64,000 nucleotides of DNA, from assembly GCA_904066235.2 (NCBI GenBank), contig CAJFCV020000002.1:7068001-7132000 (forward strand), written 5' to 3'. The notes beneath the pieces were generated by a model. It searched no databases and was not told where the DNA came from. It was given only the letters and a program-made list of their open reading frames with translations. How positions within the stretch are numbered: position 1 is the stretch's first letter; the number at the start of each line of letters is the position of its first letter. Position numbers and translations under genes: made by a program. The stretch is from Bursaphelenchus xylophilus. Lineage: Eukaryota > Nematoda > Chromadorea > Rhabditida > Aphelenchoididae. Shown in pieces: positions 1-11,469 of the stretch.

Positions 1-2224
1 TCTCCGATCTTCCTCCTCGAATTTCTGGGAGATCGTTTTGAGGTTCCTCTTGATTTCCTTTTGCTTCTGTTCTGAAAGATGGACAGGAGGCCGTGGTCGC
101 CATCGGAATCGAACAATCGTTTCAATACTCTTCTTGTACAATTCACGGCCTTGGAAGGAATGGATTCGGTAACTTGAATCATGGCGCGTGTTTTGGACGG
201 AAGCACTCACGAAGTATCTACCAGTCGGATCCCAAGCACACTAAAAGTAGGATCGAAACAGCATAGGAACTTACATAATTCAAGTTAGGATGTTCTACTG
301 TTCTCGTCTTCGTGACTTCAGGTCCGTTGCAATCAATAAAGATCACATTTCCTGCCGTTGACCCGTTACCATAAACAGTCAGGTATCCACCCTGTGGGGC
401 CCAAGAGACGGTGTTTAATTGAATTCCAGCATCCAATTTAGCAACCAGTTGAGGGGTTGGTTTGTCCTTTTCGATCTTGTAAATGCAAGGGATTGCCTTG
501 TTCGAAGATCCCTGCAGAGCGCAGAATCGATCACCTATGAAAGTTTTCTTGACTTGTATTTGCACTTACCCTTAGGTTCCCATCCGAAGCTGATGAAAGG
601 TTCAGCCAATTGCATGGTCTGAACGGCGATCAGCTTAGACGAGAAGTCAAAGATTTCAAGATGAGACGCAACCCCAGTCAACTTCATGGTGCCTTCCTTT
701 GTCTTTCTCATTGAATTGTACCTCTCGGTATGCGCGGCCAGGTAATTTCCAGATTTTTGCCAGAATAGATTCGCACAAGAAACGGAGAAGATTCTTTGGG
801 CTCTCAGCTTTTCCCGTGATGGGAATTCCACAATTCCAATTTCGGCTGGAGCATTGGCGGCGGGCTAAAAGTTCCGATTTTAGGTTTGAATTAAACAAAT
901 AGAGATATAAAGAAGCAAATTCTTAATCTTAAATCTTACTCTTTCTTCACAATAATAAGCAAACATATTCTTTGCCGGATTCCATTCGAAAGAAACAAGT
1001 CCATCCAGTTCAATAGACTTATTTTGATTTAAGGTGAAGGTTTCAGTGTCGTAGATAAAGATATTGTTTCCTTTGGGGCGACAGAATCCAAAATATTTTT
1101 CGTCATGAGACCACTTGAAGAAAGGCCAAGAATTAACAGCACCCTGTCCTTGGCTTGATGGTGAGAAGGTCTTCTTGCATTCTCCAGTAAACACATCAAA
1201 GATACGCAGCGAGTTAGTCATGTCAGTACCTCCCCGGCGATCGTTGCATGAGTACGTTACCAAATACCTAAAATTAAAACTGACAAAAAAATAATGAGCA
1301 GACTCACGATTCACATGGGGAAAACTCGATGTATTCGACATTCTCGTGAGTAAACTTCTGAACTCTAGTGAACTTTTCTCCTCCCCATAAAGCAACCCCC
1401 ATTCGATGGAAAGAAGCCAAATAGGTACCATAAGGGGACCATTTGAAGATACTCTCCGACCAATTCTGCAATGACGTGGTATATCCAGGTGAACGGGAAA
1501 TCATACCTCTTTTGCTCCTTCCTCGCACAGTGCTACTTCAGTTCCATTCTGATTCCAATAATTGGCCAAAGTAACTGCTCCAGTGTTGGGATTGTGGACT
1601 TGAATAGCAAATTGGTCATAACATTTGTTGTTTTGCACCCACCACCAGAGATCGCCCTAAACCACAATTAATTACGAACGTTTTCCGAAAACTTACAACA
1701 TTGGTAAAGGTTCTTCTCTCAGGAACTTTCCAATTGGGATCAGGTTCGGCAAGGTTTCGCAAAGTGCTAAAAGAGTACGCACTGAAGGTATGGTTTTTGT
1801 CCAAATTAAAGTTGTCAATCAAGATTCTCGCGGATTCGGCAGCATCCTTAGTTGGGTACTCAATAAAACAATATCCCTGAGAAATAATACAACTCATTCT
1901 TAAGACTTACCTTAGTTTTGCCCTCCGCATCAAGCGGATATTCATCAACATACGACGTTTTCTGGAGACCGAACACTTTGGCCAAAACACCTTTCAGTTT
2001 CGGTAACCTTTCAGCAGCAATGATAGGGATTCCCCATACCATGACGCATCTTTCTTCGTAGATTTCTGTGGAAGGCTCCTTCTCATAAAGATCAGCCAAA
2101 AGTTCTAAAAGCACAATGACGAAACTGAATACTTCTTACCTTCATCCTTGATGTCGTCGATGAAATCCTCTGGGTCAGAATAGTCATCCGCTTCAAGCAG
2201 ACTATTTAGTTCTGCAACAGCCAT
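1..2224 (-). CDS. eif-3.B: Eukaryotic translation initiation factor 3 subunit B, 3' end outside window
   Basis: eIF3B is the scaffold of the eIF3 complex that loads the 40S ribosome. The start codon is at 2224-2222 and the protein opens [20 protein letters not shown], the acidic N-terminus expected for the family. An RRM follows (exons near 2113-1700, with VWGIPII and [10 protein letters not shown] as RNP-like strands). Then comes the eIF2A/WD-like beta-propeller, including [39 protein letters not shown] and [16 protein letters not shown]. The last visible exon encodes the C-terminal helical segment ([20 protein letters not shown]) and runs off the left edge, so the stop is not seen. Introns are 40-60 bp. 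The family assignment is firm; the exact exon borders were not all checked. Confidence 0.95.
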
Positions 2225-4656
2225 CTATCTAATTGTAGTCGTATTCCCCAGATTATTTTTGGACACGTAAAACGCTTTTAATTCAAAAGTAAAAAATTAT
2301 TTATTTTTTTGCTTTTTACAGTACTTTTCTGGGCCTTGGCACGAAAACGAAGCATGCAACGTAATGCCACATGTACGCGGTTTCAAAGGAAAAGGCGGTG
2401 ATGTATGGCCCATTGGTTGCGTAACGATGATTTATACGAATAAAAATTAACGACCCACAGTGTAAACATGCAGTTTAATTGATAATCGATATAAATGGTT
2501 CTATAAATGTATTGAAACAGGATCGTTTGAGCGCGTCGGGATTGAAGAATGTCATGTTTGGTGCCTAACAATGAAAATCGTGGATGCGATTTCGAATTGA
2601 TCACTCGCAAATAAAAAAGGTCGTTCTTGCATATCTCTTCAACAAATAGTATGTCAGCCAGTTGTTTTTTTGGAGGATTAAGTCAAGTGTTTTGGTACTT
2701 GCAAGCTGTCCTTTTGCAGGGTCCATTTTGGATTATTTTTGCTTTGTATTGTATTGGGGATCAGTTTTGTTTTGACGGGTTTTCTTTTTCAATCGTATGA
2801 TTCGGTAATTGAGTGGCAGCAAAGAGACAATTGAAATATGTCATTTCTGATCAGATCACGGTCTTTTCAGATGAATGAAAACGTCGAAAAAGAGGCGAAC
2901 ACGATAAAAACGACAATGGAGAGGCTACCCTGCGTTACAGTCTGAATGAGACAAGCACTTTTGAGGTTGGGTGACTGTTAAGGGACTCCGATCTGTTCCA
3001 ACTGCGAGCGATGGGTGACTGGAAAAGCCCGGGTTGCCTGGACGAATTAGCCGCAGACCATGTTTTCCTAATTTAAAGAGCCGTGCCGATAATCAGAGCC
3101 TAATTGATGGGCCTTTTGCTGTTCGGCCGCTTTACCTGCGGGCCTTCAGGAAACGCCCAAAAAACTCCTTCCGCTTTTTTACACGGTTGGGAGCGGTGGA
3201 TTGGATATTGGGAGGACAGACTGTTTGACAAAACCCACTTATCCAGGCGGTCGTTCGTAGTGCTCCTCTGTTACAAATACTTCCCGCTACTTTTTTAACG
3301 CCTTCGTTGCAGCCGTTTTTGCCCAGCTCCCTTTCATTCCAATGGAAGCTTAATGACTTTGTGACACCCGAGAAGACCGTCAATTGGGGACGTGAATGGG
3401 CTCAGTTTTTTAAGACACATAAGTTGCTAGCCGTGTTTCAGACTATTTGTGTTTCAGTTTTCTTACAATTAGCTATGGAGGCAGCTTAAGTTGTTATAAT
3501 GTTGTCACATTTCCTGAGATTGTCATAGCTTTATTTCTTCCGGCCCCTACTTTTCGGGACTTCTGTCGCGAACGCAACAACCTTTTCATCAAGTCTTTTA
3601 GAGGCTCCAAATCCATGGAAGAGACGACGGTCACATAGCCAGATAGATATCCGAGTCTTCTCCTCCAACATCCGCTCTTCTGCATCTGACAGCCCAAGAT
3701 TTATTTAAACACGAAGGTCTTGAGAGCACCACCGATTCCGTTGCAACTGTCCTCAGCACGATGGCGAAGGTAAGGTCGTCCAAGTTTTTTTTGCTTTCGT
3801 TAAAAGTTATTCGGCCTTTGGCCTTGCTCCTTGAAGAGATTTTTCCGGCCTAGGCTTTGGAACGTAACCTAATCGGGCGGTTCAGGCTAAGTTTAATCGA
3901 CAGAGGAACACTTTCTGATTATAATCATTTATCGTGTATCCTTTTACATTATAAAATTATTGTAGGATCAGTCATCATTTGTTGTTGCCGTTCAGGTGTA
4001 ATAATTAAACATGATTTTTTTGTAAAATTGGGGATGACCTTTTGTTATGATTTTAACAAGCTCTGCTAGTCTCTTACCCTGTCTTTTAAAAAAATTTTGA
4101 TGATCCATCGATTTTGTTCTTTGACGATCAGGCTGTCTTTTTTGATCTTATCAGTCGCCGTTTTCTTCTCCAGAAGACAATAACATAAACAAGGAGGGCA
4201 TCACACTTCCGTGATAAGGCCAATTTTGACTTTTTATTTCATTTTTTCGACAATCGCCATATAAGGACACAAGGATGAAGTGGTTTCGGAAACAGGTGAC
4301 GGATGAGTTTATTGTCATGTAATCTTTATATTTACTCCTTCGAATGTCTCGTTTTTATTGTGGTTCTGACTCTGAGGTCGGCGGGGCGGAAAAGTTCATG
4401 GAGGGGAGCTTTTAATGGCCCTGGTCCTTCCTTCACATGGTTTGGGCCAATTGACAAAAGATTTAATCGCTTTTTCAATAATCTACTCTTCAACAAGTTT
4501 CGGGGCATGGCTGGCCTCCAACTTCCAATTATCACTTTACAGGGGAAGGGGAGTCCTATAAATCACTGGGTTTATTAGTGCTTGTTACTTTCTATAGACC
4601 ACATCTCTTTATGACCTTTCTTCTTTCGATTTTAGTTTGTAAGGATCAAGTTTCAG
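2225..4656. other. Intergenic/upstream region between eif-3.B and the glutamate transporter
   Basis: This is the divergent upstream region of eif-3.B (left) and the transporter (right). No convincing coding exon was found, except that two short ATG-containing stretches ending at good donors could be alternative first exons of the transporter: 3761-3769 (Met-Ala-Lys, then gtaagg) and 4275-4295 (MKWFRKQ, then gtgacg). Both end in phase 0, which would join in frame to the exon at 4657. The remaining open frames here are short, overlap on both strands and look like chance. Confidence 0.5.
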
Positions 4657-7399
4657 ATGTCATGGCTACGAAAAAATATCTTACTCGTGGCCACGATCGG
4701 ATCGGTCGTCTTAGGCGCCGTCCTCGGATTTGTGATCCGAATACAGCAACCATCTCCTTTTACCATAATGTTGTTAAGTTTCCCTGGAGAGGTGTTAATG
4801 CACATGCTGAAAATGATGATTCTGCCGTTGATCATCAGCTCACTTATCTCAGGTTTGATCGAGTGATTAATGGTAGAGCATAGCATTTTAGGCCTTTCAC
4901 AATTGGATGCGAAACAGTCCGGTCGACTAGGGTCACTCGCAGTCATCTATTACATGGCCACGACCTTATTGGCCGTTATCGTAAGCAGGTCTTAGTTACG
5001 AAGATTGCTTGCAGACTGGGATCATTCTTGTGCTCTCAATTCATCCAGGAGATCCGACCATCAAAAAGGATCTTGGGACTGGAGTGGAGGGAAAGAAGGT
5101 CAGCACGGTGGATACTTTTCTCGACCTCATCAGGAATATGTTCCCCGAGAATCTGGTCCAGGCCACTTTCCAACAAGTTCAAACCAAATATGTCAAGGTC
5201 AGACCCAAGATTCTAAAGAAGAATGACTCCGAAACCCTGGCCAAGTTAGCATCCGGTGCTATGGACTACTTGGTCCCTTCAGTCGAATACACGTCTGGAA
5301 TGAATGTCCTTGGTATGATCTTATACAGGAAGATGAACGATTATGGGAATAACTTTAATCACTTACATTTCAGGTGTTATCATTTTCTGCATTGGTTTTG
5401 GCATTGTGGTCAGCCAGCTGGGTGACGAAGCACGCGTTATGGTTGACTTCTTTTCCGTAATGGATAAAGTCATCATGCAATTGGTCAGCTATGTTATGAT
5501 GTAAGTTATACACAATTATGCGCATGACTGTGGCAATTATATTATAATTTTGTAGCTATTCGCCTTTTGGAATTATGTGCCTTATTACGGGTAAGATCCT
5601 CGAAATCCACGACCTGGGGGAGACTGCTCGCATGTTGGCCATGTACATGGTGACTGTTCTTCTGGGCCTAGCAGTCCATTCTCTTATTACACTGCCCCTT
5701 ATCTACTTCTTGTGTACAAAGAAGAACCCGTATGTATTTATGAGAGGACTGCTGCAGGCCTGGATTACTGCTTTGGGGACTGCCTCCAGTTCGGCCACGT
5801 TACCCTTGACATTCAGATGTTTGGAAGAGAATTTGGGCGTGGATAGGAGGGTTACCCGGTTCGTGCTGCCAGTCGGGGCAACTATTAATATGGTGAGTAT
5901 GAATTTACGTGAAAACGAAATGCATATTCAGGATGGAACGGCTTTATACGAAGCGGTGGCAGCCATCTTTATCGCCCAGATGAACGGAGTCCATCTAAGC
6001 ATGGGTCAAGTGGTCACTGTCAGGTAAATTCAATTCTATAAATGATTACTTTTTCCAGTGTGACAGCAACTTTGGCCTCTATCGGAGCCGCATCAGTCCC
6101 CTCAGCTGGTCTAGTGACCATGTTGTTAGTACTTACAGCCGTCGGATTGCCAGTTAAGGACGTCTCGCTGATTGTGGCTGTCGACTGGTTACTGTAAGTA
6201 GTTTTTTTAATCTCTTTTTAAGTTTTAAAAAACACGGTTTTTGTAAGGGCGTGACGACCTGATCAAAAGAAAGTGTCTTGGCCATCATAGTTAAGCATTA
6301 AGACCGTTTTCGGGTATTTGTGGGCAACCACCTTAACCTTGTTCACAAACTAGGTCGTAAGCTTGGTAATCAGCTACCTACGGTGTGAATCAACACAGAT
6401 TAACCTCCTTGGCTAGCTAGTCAGCAGTTTTGCAAAATTGGATATATTATAAATATTGGCCCGATACCCGATCTGCAACAAATGAAATCTGCCCCAGTTG
6501 AAAGGGTGCGGCCCTAGATGATACACAGAGTACACGGATATATCGCTTATATGAACATTCCCGTTATGCTCTCAGCACCAACTTGTTTTTTTAATAATGG
6601 TGTAAATTGGTCTACTGTGCCAAAAGTTGTGGCCCGCACAAACACTTGGGCGTGAAGGTTTTGTTTATAAGTTTTATCGGAGCGAACCAATTTGTAAATT
6701 CAAAAAATGAAGCTTGGACCACGCTGCGTATGACGGTGTCAAAATTTGTTCCATATCTTGTGTTTTCCATACCAAGAATTCACATGGAAATTCTGCAAAT
6801 TTATATCCATGTATTCTTAAATTGGTCCACTGTGTCAAAAGTTCTGACTCAAAATGTTCGGCAAAAGTCCATGGGAAAAGGGGTCACTCAAGTTACCACT
6901 TCTCTTTTTCTCACGCTCTCTCCGCTTTTGTGTGATGTTGCTAACTCAAGTTAGTGCCCCTTTTGTACGTGAAACATCCCCGAGATAAAAAATCACTAGA
7001 AATGTATTCAACATTTCTGACAAATTTGACAAAATCTTGATGATAAAAATCATGAATATTCAAAACTTTCCCGTCGTGCTTGGCTTAGTTTGCAAAAAAT
7101 GATTTCAATAATTTCAGTGATAGAATCCGAACGTCAATTAATGTCATCGGAGATGCTTTTGGAGCTGGAATTGTGCATCACTTCGTTAAAGATGAGCTTG
7201 CTTTGGCCGATGAACAACATCGACGACACTCGCACATTGAAAGGGGAGGATCTCCAACGAGGAGTAAGCTGATAATTGATCCTTGATCTATGTATAAATT
7301 GTAATTTCAGCGGCTTTGTTGAACGATGAGAAGCATAATTCGAACTACCGACACTCAAAGGACCGAGGCTATGACCCTGTCCCTCAGGATGACCACTAG
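4657..7399 (+). CDS. Excitatory amino acid (glutamate) transporter, SLC1/EAAT family
   Basis: SLC1 transporters clear glutamate using Na+, H+ and K+ gradients at glial or neuronal plasma membranes. Nine exons join in phase: 4657-4852, 4892-4980, 5015-5312, 5374-5500, 5556-5892, 5932-6023, 6059-6193, 7118-7263 and 7311-7399, giving 502 residues, normal for the family. Visible hallmarks are the TM1-TM2 segment beginning [15 protein letters not shown], the re-entrant serine-rich loop [10 protein letters not shown], the [18 protein letters not shown] segment, and the TM8 sequence [17 protein letters not shown] with the conserved Asp and Arg. The ATG at 4657 lies directly behind TTTCAG; the upstream exon at 4275 would add MKWFRKQ. 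The intron at 6194-7117 (924 bp) is far larger than the others. Comparable to C. elegans glt genes; which paralogue was not determined. Confidence 0.95.
6607..6855. repeat. Degenerate ~107-bp tandem repeat in glt intron
   Basis: Three related starts (TTGGTCTACTGTGCCAAAAG, TTGGACCACGCTG..., TTGGTCCACTGTGTCAAAAG) occur at 6607, 6714 and 6822, spacing 107 and 108 bp. The first and third agree closely for about 22 bp; the second is diverged with an insertion. This may be an old tandem duplication in the one large intron of the transporter gene. Similarity between the units was judged by eye only. Confidence 0.35.
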
Positions 7400-7424
7400 A
7401 TTATAGATAGAGCCTATTTCTGGA

Positions 7425-7475
7425 AGGGAGGACATCCCTTATCCAGTGTAACATATTGTTGGTCATGTCCTCCCT
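7425..7475. other. Perfect 11-bp stem hairpin in glt 3' UTR
   Basis: AGGGAGGACAT at 7425-7435 is exactly inverted at 7465-7475 with a 29-bp spacer, 26 bp after the transporter stop codon. In RNA this would form a GC-rich stem-loop just inside the 3' UTR. The pairing is seen in the sequence; a role is unknown. Confidence 0.5.
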
Positions 7476-7518
7476 GCCGCCCAAGCCCAGTGTTTTCTTT
7501 TCTATCGGTGTTTTGAAC

Positions 7519-8007
7519 CAGTGGTGGGCAAAATCGATTAAAATATTTACTTTTTTTCTAATCGTAAGCTTGGAGAGCCCCGGCTACACGAAAATTCGAA
7601 CTGGTTCAATTCTCTTTGAACTTGACAAACTGTAGCAACTACATACCATTCTTAGAAAATTTACCGTTATTTTTTTAAAAGTCTTACTGTATGTTGGATT
7701 ACTGTAATATGAATCGTTTTTCATAACTCGAGAACCAGCTGTCGTAGCGAGACCCCGTTTGAACACACTGATAAAGACTTTTATTTAGGAGCTGTTTTCT
7801 TCGCCTTGGTCTTAGACTATCAAAACAACATGATTCCGGGTATATGTTGGTTCTATTTGCTTAAGCAGCTCTTGAGCTTTCTATTGATATCAATATCTTG
7901 TGATTTACTATTCATCTTTAAGACATAATTCTCAAAATATTGCAAACCGTTTTGTTTTTTTAGCCGATATCGATAGTTAACCGTGATCGAATCTTTGCCC
8001 ACCACTG
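7519..8007. mobile_element. hAT-type MITE (non-autonomous), 489 bp
   Basis: The element begins CAGTGGTGGGCAAA and ends with the exact inverse TTTGCCCACCACTG, a 14-bp terminal inverted repeat. It is flanked on both sides by the 8-bp duplication TTTTGAAC (7511-7518 and 8008-8015). An 8-bp target duplication and a CAGNGGTGGGCAA-type end are characteristic of hAT elements. There is no transposase frame inside. It sits between the transporter stop (7399) and the first AATAAA downstream (8132), so it is probably part of the transporter 3' UTR. Confidence 0.88.
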
Positions 8008-8131
8008 TTTTGAACCCTTAAACAATCTCTTTTATTGTAGTATGTATATGTTTGTCTTCCCTCTGTTCTATGAACTCATCCCAAATACCTGTAATCACGC
8101 AGTTTCTTCTTTTCATGAATTCTGACTTTGA

Positions 8132-8137
8132 AATAAA
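8132..8137 (+). promoter_or_regulatory. Polyadenylation signal, glt gene
   Basis: AATAAA at 8132-8137 is the first canonical signal downstream of the transporter stop at 7399. If used, the 3' UTR is about 750 nt and contains the hAT MITE. Only the hexamer is seen; use is inferred. Confidence 0.5.
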
Positions 8138-8164
8138 ACTCTTTAATTAATGCTTAGTTTAATA

Positions 8165-9156
8165 TCAGATGATGGCAGAAGATTTTACCGGGTTATAGTT
8201 GAGGATTGAGATCTTTTGAGGTTTCTCGTTGGACCAGATCAAGTCAAGATGAGCAAGAATTGATAGAACGACAAGGAAGGCAGTCATCTGGAGCAGAAGT
8301 GTAATTAAAAATTATTTGGTTCCCAAAAGTTTCTAACAGTAAATAAAAGAAAAGGTAAACTTTGATGAGATTACATAACAAAAAATCGGAAATAATGACT
8401 CACTATAAACAAAGAGCCGAAAACAACAATCGTCCATGTCTGCGGAGCTGCACAACACTGCGTCATCGAAGGCCCACAACAGTAATACCAATGGAAAGGA
8501 GAGCCTTGAGGGCATTGGAAATGCCTGAAAAGGAAAAGGTTATTTAAAGAGAGAGTTGCAGGTGACATTGCGTCACTGAAAGGGCTAAGAAGGTCCTAAA
8601 TGTGTCATCAATGAATAAATCCACGAAATCTCTCTGCATGGGGATCCCCATCTTGGATTAGTAAGGCAGACTCTGCGAATTATCGAATTAAGGAGATTTC
8701 CTTACAGTTCATGGAAAGATATAATTGCAGTTCGTTAAAAGTCATGTGGAGGGCTAAGACTTATCCAATTATAAATAAATATGGACAATTGTGTTGCATT
8801 AAAAGTAATTCAATTAATCCAACTTCTGTAATAAAATTATCCCAGGAAATGCTTAGAATTCAAAAAAAAACCGCCCACGAATATATAATAACAATAATGG
8901 AGTGTAATAAACAGATTCCACATCAAGGTTTGGTTTCAAAAAGTACTTACTCCTCCGAAGTAAAGTTTCGGCACCATTGTCCAAAGCTTTTATCGCTCCA
9001 AGTCAAAGGCTTAGGCGAATCGGGAGCTGGAACTGGATCTTCCCATACAGTGAGAGGTCGCGGCTCTTCAAAAAGCGCGTCGATGGATTGGCATAGTAGA
9101 AAGACCGCCCCGAGCCATATCACCCGGCCAGATCGGTATCGAGGTCTGCCCAACAT
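8165..9156 (-). CDS. Small Cys-Cys-rich membrane protein, 149 aa, unknown function
   Basis: Three exons join in phase: 9156-8951, 8524-8404 and 8287-8165, giving 149 residues. The N-terminus (MLGRPRYRSGRVIWLGAVF...) has a hydrophobic stretch that looks like a signal peptide or anchor, followed by a Pro- and Trp-rich lumenal part. Exon 2 carries the compact motif CPQGSPFHWYYCCG then QCC, leading directly into a membrane segment (TWTIVVFGSLFI). Exon 3 continues hydrophobic (TAFLVVLSILAHLDLIW) and ends in a short polar tail. Paired CC motifs just outside a membrane helix recall Shisa, VOPP1 and WBP1-type proteins, which act in receptor trafficking, but the spacing does not match any of them exactly. 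I do not recognise the family. Confidence 0.7.
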
Positions 9157-9991
9157 GGCTCTGCAAACACGTAATAAAGTCGAAAATGGTTTTAAGCGGT
9201 CGGGTTGACGATTTTCTTTCTCTATTCCCGGTTCAAGGCCAGAATCACGAAAAAACCGCCAAAACCCGACGACCGACTCTTGAAGTGGTGACGACGAAAC
9301 GGCGCGCAGGAAAACATTAAACCGGCGAAAGTTGGGGGCGGTCAGTCAACCAGGAATTGAGGTATTCGCCGAGTTCAACTGCGTCTTATGACATGACAGA
9401 ACGTCGAAATTCGAATAGGAAACGGAAAGTCATTTTGCAGGGTAATTGATCAACTGTTGTTTTGAAATGCAACCCGAGAGCGCCAAAAAAATCTTGGAGA
9501 AAGGAAAGAGGCGACAACGCGCATCCGGATTGTCGAGAAAAAAGAAGTAAAGCCTCTAGAATCACCGAACGTAAGCCGATTCAGCGACGAAACTCCGGCT
9601 TCAGATTGAATCGGGGCGGCTTCCAACTGCGGAAATGAAGGGAATCTGCAGAAAGAAACGCGAAATCCGAGTATAAGAAAAAACGCCTTCAGGAGCCAAA
9701 ATAACAACGGCATTGCACAAATTAGGATCAGGGCGCAAATCGGGAATTCGGCGGAATCGGAAGGAAGAGACAAGATGGGATGAAATGTTATTACGTACTG
9801 AAACTTGCTTACGTCCCCTAAGGCGCCGTTTATAAAAAACTTGCTATAGAATAAATCTCAAAAAACTGCAAAACACAACCCTATAAACCCTGGTCAGATT
9901 AATGAGATGGGGTAAACATGAGTGCTGATCATTAAAATCCTTTTCCTTGTTTATCGATTTGTACAAAAAAAAAAGTATTTGTTTGAGTTGA
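9157..9991. other. Non-coding gap
   Basis: This region lies between the Cys-Cys protein start and the TFIIE-beta stop, both on the minus strand. A minus-strand open frame around 9450-9773 has no recognisable features and no splice partners. I see nothing else here. Confidence 0.5.
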
Positions 9992-11175
9992 TTAACTGTT
10001 ATCGTATTCCTCCAAAAGGCCGTCCAAATGAGTGTTTTGGACCTTGGTGTTGGTCCTTCTCTTGGCCTGCTTTCTTTTGGGAATGTTAGTCACCCTGGTG
10101 GGGGCGAGGTCTTTTATTGTGCTTATTCCGTGCTTCTGGAGGTACTCTTCGATCTTCTTTTCGTCCAAATGATCTACGCTGAAGTGTCTCCAGAGTTGTA
10201 CAAACTCATCATCAATATTAACATCGAGTTCGGTGTCGTTGTAGTAGTACGCATGATCCTTTCTTTTATTTACCTAAAATTCTCTAAATTAACTTTACAA
10301 TCAACTGTTCTAATTCAGCGAATTCACTATCCATCGCCTAGCACTGACCTCCATGGAAAAGCATTAACTAAGATACAAGATTTTTTTTGAAAATAGGCGA
10401 AAACAATACACCGGTAATCCATAACCACAAAAATTTCCGAAAAACAATTTGAAAGAAGAAGAGCGAAAAACTCTTCACGTCACACAAGTTCAGATATTTT
10501 GCAGTTTACCAAAACATTTACAGCGTAATGATAAACTACAGGAAGAAACTTGATGATTAATTTCAAATTTATCACGGAAGTAACCCACTCCCAAACTACA
10601 ACACCGGGAACATATTCTCCATCACTAACCTGGGTAGGTATGTCGATTACATTGGGAGCTAAACTTGCGACAACTTTGGTGGCATCTGGGATACATTCAT
10701 TAAGCAACGTCAGCAACAATCCCCCCTTCGCATCTTGATGATACTTCTTCAAAAGTTGTAACAATGTCTTGGAGTTCTTTACTTTCAATGGAGGTTTGAA
10801 AATGTATTTTACGGTATCTCCCTCCGTAGAAACTTGTAAACGAGTGTTTTCAGGCAGTGCGCCCTCCAACCAGGTGAGTGTTTTCTTTGTCAAGTCGAAT
10901 ATAGCCATCTCATCGAGGATCTCTTGAAGTGACAAGCCCCACTGCGACCCGTTCAGATGCCGTTTCTTCATATAATCCACAATTCTCGCCATCACCGCAA
11001 AATTGACAGAATTACTTTGCTTGTCATCTTTTGGCTTCGTCTCTCTCTTCCTTTTCGTCGCTCTATTCTCGACAGGAACATAAGTAGAATGAGACCCAGA
11101 AGCTTTTGGAGCTGTGTCGATGGCTCTAATGGCACTCTGTCTGAATTTCTCCTGCTGTTTTAGTAATTCGTTCAT
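9992..11175 (-). CDS. Transcription initiation factor IIE subunit beta
   Basis: TFIIE-beta joins the RNA polymerase II pre-initiation complex and helps recruit TFIIH. Two exons, 11175-10630 and 10258-9992, give 270 residues, close to the usual ~290. The N-terminus (MNELLKQQEKFRQSAIRA) is followed by a basic region, the first winged-helix (VDYMKKRHLNGSQWGLSLQE), KYIFKPPLKVKNSKTLLQLL, and the second winged-helix part (GGLLLTLLNECIPDA). Exon 2 holds DEEFVQLWRHFSVDHLDEKK, IEEYLQKHGIS, and the basic C-terminal helix KRKQAKRRTNTK. All are in the order of human GTF2E2. The ATG is immediately preceded by TTTTTCTAG, a likely trans-splice acceptor. The 57-residue gene lies 294 bp upstream in the same orientation. 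Confidence 0.95.
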
Positions 11176-11469
11176 CTAGAAAAACTTTATGTCACACAGA
11201 ATAAGGACCAGACACAATGCTGATGACGTTAATCACACGGCTTAACTCAATTACTTATTACGCAGGCCTCATAAATAGTAAAATCCTTGCGTGTTCCACG
11301 CAAATTCTGGAGACAAAGGTGAAATAGCAAAACTTGTTCGGACTTCTTTGACGGAAAACACAACTGCAATCCAATAATTCAAAGTATTCACAGCAAAATA
11401 CTGTTGTCATCAACGATTCCACAAAATATAACGATAAAACCTGTTTATTTCGACCTATATCATCTACGC

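Noticed and set aside
9450..9773. Minus-strand open frame with hydrophobic stretch
   Set aside because: Isolated, no splice partners, no family resemblance and absent start context.
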